DNA of 64,000 nucleotides from Populus alba (lineage: Eukaryota > Streptophyta > Magnoliopsida > Malpighiales > Salicaceae), in the NCBI RefSeq assembly GCF_005239225.2, contig NC_133293.1, forward strand, positions 21,730,333-21,794,332. The letters are read 5' to 3'. The position numbers and the translations under genes are program-made. Of the stretch, positions 11,083-25,252 are shown in pieces (position 1 is the first letter of the stretch; every line of letters begins with the position of its first letter). The notes below the pieces were generated by a model. That model ran no database searches and was not told the origin of the DNA. It was given only the letters and a program-made list of their open reading frames with translations.

Positions 11083-14000
11083 TCATGGGTTTGGGCCAAT
11101 TGGATTGTGTGCCTCAATATCAACGTGCCGAATACCGGGAACAAGCTCTTGAATCTCCTTTTCAAGCCTATCAACTTCACTTCCTAGAGCAGTTACCACT
11201 TCCTCACCTGTGAAGCGAGAACCCAGTTGTCAAAAAAAGATGCAAGTAGAACTAAATAAAATTGTTGGCTTGTCAAAGTGCACACCATAGTTTGACATGA
11301 TCTTGAGCAATGCAGCGTCATCCTTCTCCTTTGCAGCTTCGCGAAACTGTGCATCATCAATTCTAGTTTGTTAGATAGGCATGCAGTCATTTTGTTAAGT
11401 GAATGAAATAACAAGAATGAAAGAAAAAGTCATTGCAGAGTGGCATAGTGATCCTCAGTGGCAGCACTGAAGATAATTAAGTTAAAACATTTGAGAGAAA
11501 CAGATTGATGCTAACAGGTAACAGCTACTAAAACAACAACGAAAATATTATCAAAATTATAAAGTACACCTGACAGATGAACAATTAAATTAATTTGGCA
11601 AGTTGGAAATTATAAACGTGCAAACGAAGAAGTTTGCACAGAGATCACTTGCTAAGGATGCAAGGAATGTAAGGTTAGTTTCTAACTTATGTGTAAAAAC
11701 ATTTTACAGATTACTCGCAAAAGATGAAAAATTACAAATAAATATAATTTAACCTGTCTGGACCACTCTCCACGTCCAGTCCTACTCAGATAATTCTGCA
11801 CAACCACTACTCCATTGAAATCTGTTGCATATATGTAGCAGACATCAGACTATATTGATATCCCAGTAATAAGATTATAAAAACAAATTTGTCAAGTCTA
11901 TAACACATTAATCATAATCATCCCAATAGGAAAATGCCAAAGGATATACTGAAATTATGAATGCAATTTAGGAGAAACAGAAAAGAAGAAAGCACTGCAA
12001 GAAATTACCTATTTCTGCCTTAAATCTGAAAAATCCCGGTCCGATCACCTCACTTTTGCAATCGTATAGTGCATCCACAACCTAGAGAAAAACTGATTAC
12101 TAGTAAAAAAACTTGCGAACATATGATCAACAAACATATAATTGAAGCAAACTATCATAATAGTGTTATACCGGATCATTTTTTAAGAAGTGAAGGACCT
12201 TCTCCACATCATGGTCATCCATTGCTCTGCCAATCAAAGCATGCCGATTCCTCTGGATAAGAAATATGGCTACCTACAGAAATAATTCACAAATTATATT
12301 GACCTACTGACACAATTTACTTGAGAATGGCAGTATGATATTCTTGCACATATAAATTTAAGCTCATAAAAAAGTGACAGATGTTATGTACTTACCATCC
12401 CAAGCAAGTTGCCAACTATAATAGACCCTATAGGATCATAAATTGCATTCCCTGTGGTATTGACCGCAACTAATGACGCTGCAGCAATAGCAAGTCCAGT
12501 CACCGCAGCACCATCCTGCATTTTTTAGAGCATTTGTCAAGGGAGATAGGCAATCACATGCACAACATTATTAGCAAATCAACTCCAAGCTATACAAGAA
12601 TCCTAGTTCAGAGAGGCACTGAACTGTTCTTATGCCTTATATTGAGTAACTAGGACTTGCTAGCACTCTTAAAGGCAGCCACAATGAGCTAAAATGGGGT
12701 CACCTTCTTCAAAGCCTGAACAGGGCCTCGTGTGTGATATACATAGTGTTGAATAATAAATAGATATAAAATCAATAGCACATACAGGGTATTACCGACT
12801 TGAAACTGTGAAATCATGTAAAATAGGGGAAAGCAATCTTGCGCCTTGAAGACAGCATCATCATGTTCACTTCTTTTCTTTATTCTATTTTCATTTCCTT
12901 TAAGCTCTACAAGGGATGCGAATTGCTTTGTTTATCGTAAACTGCACCAGACTCTAAGCAGAATGATAAAGGGATTCTGAGAACAAAATCTTCTTATCTC
13001 CGGTTTGCAGAAATCGAAGTGATATCAGGTGAAGTGTATTGGAATAATTATATAATTTCCTTAGTGATTTTCTTTTTCTTTTAATTTAAGAATCCTTTAT
13101 GTTATTTGGATTTCTAGTATTCGTGTGACAACCAGTAGTCATGAGACTGTTTTATTTCTATCAATCAATTCAGGATTTGACAGATTTTCTACAAACCCTA
13201 AAAGCTTATTTCTTCTTTCAACTTCAATTTTCTTCAAGTTTTAGCCATCATTTCTGCTTATTGCAGTTTATCTTCCACTCAACAGATGCATAATGCGTTT
13301 ATCAGCTTCCCCATATCTGTGGTTCAACCTTGTTTCTTACATAGATCTTACAAGGTTATTGTCTGATATTACAAGCTTCAACAAGGGGTAAGGATCCTCG
13401 TTTAAATTACCTCTGTCATGACTGCAACAGATGTGGGGTCATGACCACGCCAGATGTAGTCTCTAACTGTCATTCCTTCTGCAGCTGCACCTTTCTTAAC
13501 AGCTTGTATGGCAACAATAAGAGACGCACCTAAAGCAAAAGCATATTTATTTAAAGATAGAAAGACGATGAGGAGAAGTTTAATTGTATCTAAAGCTCAG
13601 ATAATCAATCAATTGTAAAGATATAAAACTTGTACCTTCAATGATAAATGAGCCACCAATGACCAAAGCTGCATACTGAATGTTTCCTGGCGGCTGAAGA
13701 AAGAATGCAAGTCAATAAACCTTAATTACAATTACCAATAAAATTGTTGAAAACCAGGAGAAGGAAATAAAACACATTTGGGAAGTTTTATAACAAAATC
13801 ACCATAACCAATTCACTAGGGTTCTTACATGTGCAGTCCATAAATTCTGGATTCCATTAACAATTGTAGCACCAGAGCCAAGGCAAAAAATACCAACGGC
13901 TGATATGAGGGACCAAACAAATCTTTCCTTGGAGTAACCATAACTGTGCAAGGAAAAAACAATTGATTTCATCAGGAAAGAGAATCAACAACCCTATCGA

Positions 14001-15422
14001 TCCAGCACGTGGATATATGTGTATGCATGTGCAATTCCTAAGCAGCTAAACCAAGCCAAAAGCTATTCTACATACAAAATCCCAAATCAAGGGATGAATA
14101 GGTCCACAAAGAGTTTTCATGCATTGGCAGAAAGAGCGGCCAACTCCTTTGTTTGACATGGGAAAGCATCCAAGAAAAGCCTGTCTTCAGATGTCAGGCG
14201 TGCTTAAAAAATTTTAAAAACAAAAAACAAAAGAGTGCAATTAAGCCATTACAAATGATGGCGAAGATTGGTAATAGAGACTCACGGATGAAGAGCATCA
14301 GGTGCACGCCTAGAGCTACTCAGACCATAAGCGAGAAGCGCCTACAATGTCAACATGAATTAGTATCTCTGCATTCAATAATCAGTAGATTGAGTTAAAA
14401 CATAAAGTAAGACAGAAAAAAACAAGTGCTTCACTCTGACATGGTGACAAAAAACACAAGTACCTGGTTTGCAAAATCTGCTATTGAATGCACAACTTCA
14501 GCTAACATAACATGACTATTGGTTGAAAACCAAACCCCAAACTTGAGAGAAAAGACAAGAAAATTGCACCATAATGCTGTCGTGACTGCTCGTTGACTGC
14601 CAAAATAACAAAAGAATTGGATACAACTTGCAGGCAAGCATCAAAGAAAACAGTTGGCGATATAAAACTTGGAACAGAAATTGCCAGATAATAAACATAG
14701 TGCGGCTCGTAGGTGTACTTTTGCCTCCCAAAATGTTTGATTGTTCTTTGAATTCATTTCTCTTTCCATGTATTGATTACAAAAATCTAACAATTATGAC
14801 CCTTAAGGCTGCTTCTCTAAACCATTATTTTGATATAATCTTCCCAATTCCAAAATTAATCCATTCACCATACTGAATATAAAGTTAACATCACTTTGCA
14901 ACATGAAATGCCATGAACTATTTATCATAACCTAAAAAAGAAGCCCCCGGCCTCCCTTTTCCCTAGAAACAAACAATGCATTAAAAGAACAAGTACCTAT
15001 GTTGATCACTTATTTCTATCCTCTTTACTGGTTTAGCTCTCGTGAAAAAACCTGCAAAAACACAAACACATATTCAGTATGGTGAATGGATCATTCTTTC
15101 ATGTTTAAAACAGCAAAAGAAACCTACCACGATGAGCTAAGTAGCTATAACTTGAATTCTGATCATTCTGGTTACTATAAAAAGAAACCAGCCCCAAAAA
15201 AGCAAACCTTTTTGAGCTCTTAGAGGCAAAAAACCCACAAGACTGGGTATAAGAACTATAGGCAAAGCTTTGATTTTGAGCCGTGAAATTGGGCTCTAAA
15301 ACTGTGGTATTGCCATTACAATCATGGGTTAATAAAAACAACAAGTCCCTGTTGCTTAAAATGGAGGGATTGCGTTTTTGTGAGTGATAAAGGCGAGACA
15401 AGAAACGATATGATGTTTGCAT
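11083..15422 (-). CDS. MTPC4: metal tolerance protein C4, cation diffusion facilitator (SLC30A9-like)
   Basis: This is a membrane transporter of the CDF/ZnT family, ZnT9 branch, expected to move divalent metal such as zinc. I trace 13 coding exons on the minus strand: 15128-15422, 14997-15051, 14464-14596, 14286-14341, 13829-13943, 13636-13693, 13411-13529, 12396-12515, 12172-12273, 12009-12081, 11754-11821, 11286-11346 and 11083-11207. All phases agree and give 459 residues, close to the Arabidopsis length I remember. The N-terminus (MQTSYRFLSRLYHSQKRN) is arginine-rich without acids, so organelle targeting is plausible. Hydrophobic segments include QRAVTTALWCNFLVFSLKFG. The metal-site H-x3-D motif is in EVVHSIADFANQ, and a later acidic site is TEDGAAVTG. 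The C-terminus ends EIQELVPGIRHVDIEAHNP. The gene is intact. Confidence 0.95.
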
Positions 15423-15429
15423 TAAAACA

Positions 15430-16015
15430 AGCTAAATGGGTTCTTCTTTCTTAAAGAAGTTTTGGTTTTCATGGACAAAAAGGACACAATTTATTCAAAT
15501 TTGAGGGTTTAGAGAAAATTGAAATGGGTTTTTTTTTTAAAGGAAGAGAGTGAGAAATTAAAGATTCTTCCTTTGCCGAAAAGTATATGCTCTCTTCTGA
15601 GCAGACAACCACACTCCCTCTCTCTTTGCTTCTACAGAGGGAAGTTAGAACTGAGTGGGAGGTTAAGACACTTGTGGGCCTTTAGGGCAGCTTGGGACCT
15701 TGATTGATGGGCTTAAGCCTATAAGATTTCCAACTATCACCGTTGCATTTATAGTATTTTTTGGTTTTTTAAAAAACATTTTCTCCCTCATTTTTTTAAT
15801 ATAATAAAAATTTATTTGAAATTTTTATAATAATTATGATTTAAAATATTTTTTTGATTAAAAATATATTAAAATAATAATTTTTTATTTTTTAAAAATC
15901 AATTTAAAATAAATTTAAAATTTTTAAAATTATAATTTTAACCGCGTTTCCATTCAAGCTGAGATTTAATTTCTTTCTTACATCCTTAATTATTTATTGT
16001 TCATTACTTGTCATA
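15430..16015. other. intergenic DNA upstream of MTPC4
   Basis: The first part (to about 15720) is GC-richer and probably holds the MTPC4 promoter and leader, with GGGCCTTT and ATGGGCTT elements at about 15676 and 15707. From 15750 to 15945 the sequence is A/T-rich and resembles a decayed copy of the dispersed repeats described elsewhere in the window. No ORF of note is present. Confidence 0.4.
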
Positions 16016-17060
16016 ATGTCAATCTTCCCCACATTAGATATTGTCACCAACATCCTCTGCTGCCTTCCTGTCAAGTCTTTGGTTCGGCTCAAAAGGGTAT
16101 CAAAGTCATGGCATTCCCTTAATGATATCCCATGTTTTATCAACCTCCCTCTCGCTTGCTCTATTGCAACAAACGATCTCTTGCCCTATATAATCAAGAT
16201 CCAACCCTCGTTCACAGGGGTGGATTACTTAGATTTTGCCTCTCTTCATCATAATGATGGTGCCCGAGAACAAAAACTAGATACTCGTCCATCGAAATAT
16301 GCTTGTAAATGTGGTTCTTGCAATGGTTTGTTTGCCTTGCATAAAAAAGATACAAAAGAGTTTGGTTTTTTTGGAAACCATCAACCCGTAAGCGCTACAG
16401 TGCTCCTTTCTCTACGATGAAGCTATCTCGTAGTGATCTAAGGACACTCCAGTTTGATGATTCTGGCAATGACTACGAGGTAGTAATGATAAGAAGAAAC
16501 AACTCTAAAGAATGATTGGATTTTGTTATTTACATCTTGGAAACAATTCATAGTACCATTGATATAGATATTAGGAAAAGCAGTTGAGTCCTTTTTAATG
16601 GTGCTATACGGTGTCTAAAATCAAAAAAAGGCAAGGGCACTCTCCTTGTTTTCGATCTTCGGATCGAGGAATCTTATGAGCTAACTCTTCTGATTTCATC
16701 GACACATGGAACTGACGGTAGGAGGAACCTGCTGATGGTGGATGGATGTTTATGTGTGGATTCTTTTGGCAAGCAAGAAGGAGGCTATTATAATGTTAAG
16801 TGTTATGAAAGAATATAAAGTGGGTGAGTCTTGGGTTCAAGAGATGAAGGAGCATCATCCGAACCATGTGTATGAGAATCGGATATAGCCAAAGAACAGG
16901 ATTATTCAGCTTGAGACACAACCTCCAGTGTGTTCTTCTTCCTGTTAGTATCTGCCTTCTCGTCTTGGCTTTTGCTTTCTGTTCTTTCTGCCACTTCCTT
17001 TCCAAGAATTTGGCTTTGCCTACAGAAATTTAGGAAATAGAAAATGTTTAGGCAAGCAAT
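16016..17060 (+). pseudogene. decayed F-box protein gene (FBA/F-box associated type)
   Basis: The ATG at 16016 opens an F-box (LDIVTNILCCLPVKSLVRLK, then RVSKSWHSL), the SCF ubiquitin-ligase adaptor motif that binds SKP1. Reading continues to GSCNGLFALHKK, the usual start of the associated domain. In the T run at about 16363-16370 the frame changes. The other frame then gives WKPSTRKRYSAPF, matching the conserved WNPSTRK block. Stops follow (a TGA after NNSKE near 16513 and another after DIRKSS near 16586). Recognisable C-terminal pieces such as LLMVDGCLCVDSFG and VGESWVQEM follow in shifted frames. At least one frameshift and two stops make it non-functional. F-box genes of this type turn over quickly in plants. 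Confidence 0.85.
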
Positions 17061-17427
17061 TTCCTCTTGTAATACAAGTACATGCCCCCCTACATCTTAA
17101 AACCAGAAAGAACTCCACTCATTGTTAGTGTAATCCATCCACAGGGTAGCCCTTATCTGATTTTTCCTAGAATTAAACTTATTGTTGCATTATATTTCCA
17201 GACCTAGAGATTTCCCCTGTATATATCAGTCAAGTAAAGAAAAAAGACTAGGCTTTATGTACAAAATCCTCTGTTTCACAATACTCTGCCTCAAAACAGA
17301 GCCACTACATAGAGAGACAGAACAGAGGCATCAAAATCATTCTTCTTATAGCTTCCTATCTACCCTATATTCAATATTTGGTTTTTCATTTATTTTTTCC
17401 ATTAATAAGAGGAATGTGAAGCCTCCC

Positions 17428-17482
17428 ATTAGATATCATCATCAACATTCTCTGCTTCCTCCCTGCCAAGACTGCCAAAAAG
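17428..17482 (+). pseudogene. second F-box N-terminal relic
   Basis: Translated in one frame this piece gives PLDIIINILCFLPAKT, the same F-box start as in the pseudogene at 16016 (LDIVTNILCCLPVKS), with clear nucleotide identity. It lacks an initiator and continues into unrelated sequence. It is probably a truncated tandem duplicate. Confidence 0.6.
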
Positions 17483-17489
17483 AAGCTCT

Positions 17490-18050
17490 GCATCTTATCA
17501 TCTTTGACACCAGTATTTACCTGAGAATACCAGCAGTAAGCATATATAATCAGTAGCCGCATGGGGGGAAACAGAAAGAATATCAGTTTTTATGTTGTGC
17601 CTTTTCCTCTCCAAAACATAAGAATAAATAAATACTGTACTGAAAAGACAGACTGTAATCTTACAGGGGCCATTGGAGGTGCATTGGTGAAATATCATAG
17701 ACTACAACATTAGAATCCAAGTTTAAAACTCGAGAGCAGCTGTTTTCAGACAAAAGCACCACAAGGATATTTAGGCACTTGCAGAAGAAGCAAGGACTTC
17801 TCTTCAAATTAGCATTTGAAATTAAAAAAGCCTCCCAATTACTAGCAAAATAATTGTCTTCAACTCAAAGAGAATAGATCAACTTAGTTAATGGCAAGTC
17901 CTATATGATTTCTCAAGGCCAAATATTGGAAAAGGATTCTGTTCTGACAGAAAATATGGTTTTCTTTAAGAGATTATCCCACAGCAAGTGTACACAAAAA
18001 ATGCAAACAAAAGATACAATGTGGTTTAGCGGGTCAGAATGCTTCTTACA
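17490..18050. other. spacer, nothing recognised
   Basis: Between the second F-box relic and the mannosidase relic I see no coding, RNA or repeat signal. A search for the last mannosidase exon (FFLAETLKYLYLLFSP type) in either strand by eye was negative. Confidence 0.4.
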
Positions 18051-18197
18051 TCCTTTAGTCCAACATATTTCAAATGCTTGAAATATATCCCAACCCCACT
18101 CTCGACAAGTCCTGCTGCCCGTAAAACGCCACAGGTAAAAGAGTGATTCAACAGTTTCTGGTCTCAATATGTTCGAAGACGTACCCACACTCATGTC
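18050..18197 (-). pseudogene. single-exon relic of class I alpha-1,2-mannosidase (GH47, MNS1/2 type)
   Basis: This minus-strand segment keeps its acceptor (TTTTCAG|GACATGAG) and donor (AAGGAT|GTAAGA). It encodes [28 protein letters not shown], and [11 protein letters not shown], followed in another frame by YVGLKD. These are signature stretches of plant Golgi/ER N-glycan mannosidases. Relative to the family, about eight residues between QAFE and YVGLKD are deleted, which shifts the frame. No other mannosidase exon is visible within about 500 bases on either side. It is therefore an orphan exon and not a gene. Its neighbours (MTPC4 and the ZML-type GATA gene) are also neighbours of MNS1 in Arabidopsis as I remember it, so this is most likely the vestige of the ancestral gene at its original place. 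Confidence 0.88.
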
Positions 18198-18424
18198 CTG
18201 AAAATGTCATGTGTGCAAAAACCATCAGATGGAAATAATTGGTTGCATACTTGGAGGACAGCTAGGATGACTAACCTCCCCAGGATGAAAAAAATAATTC
18301 TCCCCAGCCAATCTTGTGGGTGTTGATTGGTGGAAGTTGTAACAGGTCCAAGCAAGCTGCCTAAGGAAAAAGGAATGCATATGCAAGCTCGTCCGAGGCC
18401 CAACAAGCCTCTAAATGGACCAAA

Positions 18425-18562
18425 AGTGGGCTTTATTATCACCCAGATCCTGGATTCGCAATTCCCGTTCCAGATTACATAACCGCTTCTGGGTCAAATA
18501 CAGGACCCGAATTCGCTTAAGTGCACAACCAAACAAAACCTCTTAAACCCTAACCCTAGGGT
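18425..18562 (+). promoter_or_regulatory. RPL44 promoter: site II and telo-box
   Basis: GTGGGCTT lies near 18426-18433 and AAACCCTAACCCTAGGG at 18545-18561, about 120 bases before the ATG. A tandem telo-box beside TGGGCY elements is typical of plant ribosomal protein promoters and fits the RPL44 gene that follows. Confidence 0.7.
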
Positions 18563-18679
18563 AAAAGCTTTTACTATAAATTGAGCTCATCACGCAATCG
18601 CTGCACTTTTTGCGAGGCTTTGTTTGGAACAGCAGCAGCAGGAGGTAGGACACAGAGCTGTCTCACCCCGTCGTTAACA

Positions 18680-20878
<2,199 letters not shown>

Positions 20879-22022
20879 ATGCAGCCCTCCTTTTGTTTTC
20901 ACGCGTCTTTACATTATCTTGCATGTTACAACTCGAAACAATGGATGGATGATTTGTTTAGCTTGGTTTGTTCAAGTGTTCGTGACCATTTATCCTACCA
21001 GTTAATTTTAGCTTATTCCAATTTAAATCTGCTCCTTTCTTGGATGATCTGCTTTCAGAATTATTACGAACCATCTGTGAATTGCTGAGACAGCCAGCCA
21101 TGATGGCAAAAGCTGATTTTACCGCAGGTTTTTTTTCAATTGCAAGTCAATAACGGAATACAGATTTCGGTATTAAAGTAACTTGAAAATCTTGCATTGG
21201 CGAATCCCCTCAATGCCATGTATTGATTACACGAGTGTCATCGTGTGAGCAAATTCATCCAAATTCTCTTGCGAGGGCATCATCTGTTTAGTGGACGTGA
21301 CGTGATAGTTGATTTGAATTTTTTAAACAACTGTTGTTTTGATTATTATTATTTTTTTAAAAATAAACTAGATTTCGATTAAATCCATCGATCAAAACAT
21401 AAAATCTTGGAATCGACTTGTCAAGGTTTAATATTCCCTGCTAAGGAGGAAAAAAACTTAAGAATGGGTAATAATTGCAGAATTCGATCTGAAATGTTTA
21501 TAAAAAGAAATAGAAAAAAGATAATAATTAGTATCAATTGCAGGATGGCCAGTAAAATTGATCTATATTTTCAAAGTTATTCTTAAGTAAGTCGGCATTT
21601 TGCTTTACTCAAAATTGAGATGATTTTCAACTCTTAATTTATTTATTTTAAATTATATAGTGTTTTTAATTTTCGTTTTTTTAGAAATATTTTTTTAGTA
21701 ACAGTCTCCTGATATATTATAAGATGTTTTCAAAAAATAACCTTTTGAATTATATAAAGTCAAAATTAAAAGTAACTATTCATAAATAAATCATTGTTAG
21801 TCTCTCTCTCTCTCTCCGATCGTTGATTTTCAAAAACCCCGATCGTCATCCTACGGCCACAAATCTCCATCTGATCTCCTATCAAAACCCATTTCAAAGC
21901 ATCGAAACTCTGGATTTCAATTGAAATCCAGATAAGAACCCATTATTTTTTATGATAATATACAAATAATTCACTAAAAAATATCAGATTTTTATGTACA
22001 GAATTACCGAGCGAGGAGAATT
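20879..22022. other. RPL44 3' region and GATA-gene leader
   Basis: The first 200-300 bases are the probable RPL44 3' untranslated region. The middle is AT-rich and unremarkable. A (CT)n run at about 21802-21818 begins the probable leader of the next gene. Confidence 0.4.
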
Positions 22023-24787
22023 ATGATGGATGGCATCAATGGAAGCAACAATTCTGTAAGGATGCAAACGAGCACAGAAGCTCAAAACCCATCGATGCAA
22101 ATGCATTATGATCAAAATCATCAGAATGGGATTCAGATGATGAGTAATGCTAATGGGATGATCATGAACAATGGAGATAATGATCATGATCATAATGGCG
22201 TGGTGAACGGTGGTGGTGATGGTCATGATCATAACGGGACCATGATGGTGGCGGCCGATAATCTTGGAAAAGAAAATGGAGATCAACTAACTCTTACATT
22301 TCAGGGTCAAGTTTATGTTTTTGACTCTGTTTCACCTGGAAAGGTGAGTTCTTCAATTTGCGTTAAGTTTGCTTCCTTTTCATGCTCAAAGCATTAGTTA
22401 TTGAGACTGATCAATGGGTTTTCATTGATGTTTTGTTTGTTTATTTTTAAAGAAGTAAAGTTCGAATCTTTTTTGTGCTTATTTTTAATCCTTTTTGTGT
22501 TAATTTTGCTTCAAATGAACTATAGTTTGAAGCTTGGAAACAATAAAGAATACATTCTCTATTAATTCTATTTTATTCTTGTTATTAGGAGAATGTTTGT
22601 AATTGTTTTTTTTTTCTTTAAATAATGTTGTGCAGGTTCAAGCTGTGCTCTTGCTGTTGGGAGGCCGGGAAGTGCCTGCTGCAAGCACACCTACTGTTCC
22701 AATTACAACACATCATAATAGTAATAATAGGGTATGGTGCTTGATTTATCTAGTGGGTTATTTATGTGTTTACTAGCTTCTGATGTTTTGTTAACGGATT
22801 AGTACTGAATTACACATTAGGGGCTGTCTGGTACTCCCCAAAGGTTTAGTGTTCCTCAAAGATTAGCGTCTTTGATTAGATTTCGGGAAAAGCGAAAAGA
22901 ACGGAACTTTGACAAGAAAATTCGATATACTGTCCGTAAAGAGGTAGCACTTAGGTATGAAATTTGCTGCTTTATGACTATTGTTTCTCATCCTTGTTTT
23001 ATTCTGTCTGATTGTTTCTCATTTATATGATAATTTGTGTGAGCAATGGCATTTTGATGCTTTATTAGAAACATCAGAGCCTTGGTGTTTTCTCTTGCTA
23101 ACTTATGCTGTTGGTATTGTAGAATGCAACGGAATAAAGGGCAGTTCACCTCTTCAAAGCCCAATCATGATGACTCTGCATCGGCAGCTACTAGCTGGGG
23201 TTCAAATGAGAGCGGGGGCTCGGAAAGCAATGGATCCCAACATCAAGAGGCCGTGTGAGTGTCTTATCCTTGTTACTTGTGATTTTCATGGAAAAATATC
23301 ACGAATTCAATAACTTCTTAACATTGCTGTATATTAGTGTTCTGTGCACCCAGTAGCTGAGGGTACTTTAGAAGTAGTAACCCTCAAAAGAGATCTCTAG
23401 TTCTGAGAAATGGAATGGTAACTTTCTGATGAAGAGTGACACACATGAATGGAATGAAACACATGAAACTAGAGACTAATAAGAGAAAGGCATAGAGAAT
23501 AGAGGATAATCACTCTAGAAAGAAATGTACATATTCAAGGATGTTTTTAACAAATAAATCTGGCAGAGGAAACATTGGGTGATAACCACCTGCATTTTAC
23601 ATGCTGCAATAATGCTCTTCTCCATGTGCATCATGTTCTCGCATAACATTGCTATCTGTCTGCATGTACATGATAATTTTATTCTGTTCAATAAACTAAT
23701 ATATTGATTTCAATGTTTCCCTAAATTTGTTAGTTGTCGGCATTGTGGGATCAGTGAGAAGTCTACACCAATGATGCGGCGTGGACCTGAAGGGCCAAGG
23801 ACACTTTGTAATGCATGCGGACTTATGTGGGCAAATAAGGTGAATATCAGGGCTTTCTTTGTACATTGTTTATGATGGAAAGATTATTGGTAAATGATCT
23901 TTGCTTTTGAAATATAAGTTTGCTGGTATAAAAACAGAAAATATAGGATTATTATTATTATTATTATTTTCTATGGAGATTTATTCCTTAAGCTAGTTCC
24001 ACAAGTTTGAGGGTGATCCTTTTGTTTTGTATTTTTCCCAAATGATGAAAGGCAAAGTAATTTCCAGTTGCCTGGGTCCATTAAATGCAGAATGAGAACA
24101 TACCCAAGCTTCAACTTTATTTGGATTATGATTTACGAGATCAAAAAAGAAATAATCTATAAAGATTAAGAGAATCCTCCTTATTGACACGACCTATATC
24201 ACATTAATAACAACAATGGCTCTTACTGCTTTTGGTATAGCATCCACTTGAATGTTTAGGTTAGATCCAAGTAAGCATATAGCTTAGTTAAAATCGGGGA
24301 AGGACATAACTTTAGTTGATATTAAGGAAACAGTGCACACACATAGTGAAACCATCATGGAATCCATTGATTTCTTATTATTGTCAGGCTGGCATCTTTC
24401 TGATTTTTCCCACAAGTTCGTCTTTCTCTCTAACACATGCACCCATTTAATTTTTAGAAAATACAAGGGAATATGATTTCTGAGTAGCTTAAATTTGCAT
24501 ATTACATGGTTTTTTCCATTAACTAGCACCTTCTTTAAACCTCTAAAACCGCAGGGAACTTTGAGGGACCTCTCCAAGGCAGCTCCCCATACTGGACTCA
24601 GCTCTTCTTCCATGAACAGCAATGCCATGGTGAAAAAATATGGCTTTCCATATAAGAATCTATAAAATTTAGGCCTTTTATCCCAGCTCAACCTTTTCTT
24701 TTGTTTTCCTGCTTTTTGTTTGCATATTTGCAGGATGGAAATACTGATGGCAACCAAAGAGTCGCATGGAACAATGACTTCTCATGA
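22023..24787 (+). CDS. TIFY-CCT-GATA transcription factor (ZML1/ZML2, GATA24/28 type)
   Basis: This is a nuclear DNA-binding regulator. Coding exons are 22023-22343, 22636-22731, 22821-22954, 23123-23254, 23734-23839, 24555-24629 and 24734-24787; they join in phase to 305 residues. The domains in order are a His/Asn/Asp-rich N-terminus, a TIFY motif ([20 protein letters not shown], about residues 88-107), a CCT domain ([20 protein letters not shown], about 152-194), and a GATA zinc finger. The finger begins [20 protein letters not shown] and ends [13 protein letters not shown] (about 229-263), with the C-x2-C-x20-C-x2-C spacing of the plant class that combines these domains. The C-terminus ends RVAWNNDFS. 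Two adjacent ATGs open the frame, and I took the first. In Arabidopsis these proteins are linked to photoprotective responses. The long last introns contain no other gene. The gene is intact. Confidence 0.95.
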
Positions 24788-25187
24788 AAGCCATTTATTG
24801 CTAGGGCTATAGTTTGTAGGAACATAAGGGAATTGAAGTGCTCATCTAGGCTGTTTTCATTAGACGAGTTGTCAAGAGTCAGAGCACTTGCCTTTCGAGT
24901 TGCATGCTTCCTTGTTCTTTGTCCGAAAGATGATTCTCTTAGACAGATTTAGTACGTTTTGTTGTGCTCAGTTTTGAACATATTTTTTCCCATCTTTATA
25001 ATCGATGTAGGCTTCCTTTTCTAATAAGTTAAAAAAAAAGGAATTATTTATGTCTATGTAGTCAATAAGGACCTCGTGGTTGACTCCGCGCATAAAACAA
25101 CAGAACTGTCTACAAATTTCATCGTTAGTTTGTGTGACTCGTAATGATATTATTATGTAATTAAATAATTGTTGAAAGAACATTAAA
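24788..25187. other. 3' region of the GATA gene
   Basis: The interval is the probable 3' untranslated region and spacer. No other signal is seen. Confidence 0.4.
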
Positions 25188-25252
25188 GCAGCGATAGCTC
25201 AGTTGGGAGAGCGTCCGACTGAATTTCTGTAGGTAGCGCCACGCTCACCGCA
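25188..25252 (+). pseudogene. tRNA-Phe(GAA) pseudogene lacking most of the T arm
   Basis: The sequence starts GCAGCGATAGCTCAGTTGGG and ends CACGCTCACCGCA, closely matching plant tRNA-Phe. The A box and D arm (TAGCTCAGTTGGGAGAGC) are intact and the anticodon region reads CTGAATT with GAA. About eight bases covering the T loop (the TGTTCGAT of the B box) are missing, giving a 65-base remnant instead of 73. Changes in the anticodon stem (GATCT to TTTCT) also break pairing. Loss of the B box predicts no RNA polymerase III transcription. Confidence 0.85.

Noticed and set aside
24284..24757. 157-codon minus-strand ORF in the last introns of the GATA gene
   Set aside because: It spans a true coding exon of the GATA gene on the other strand, and its translation has no family features.
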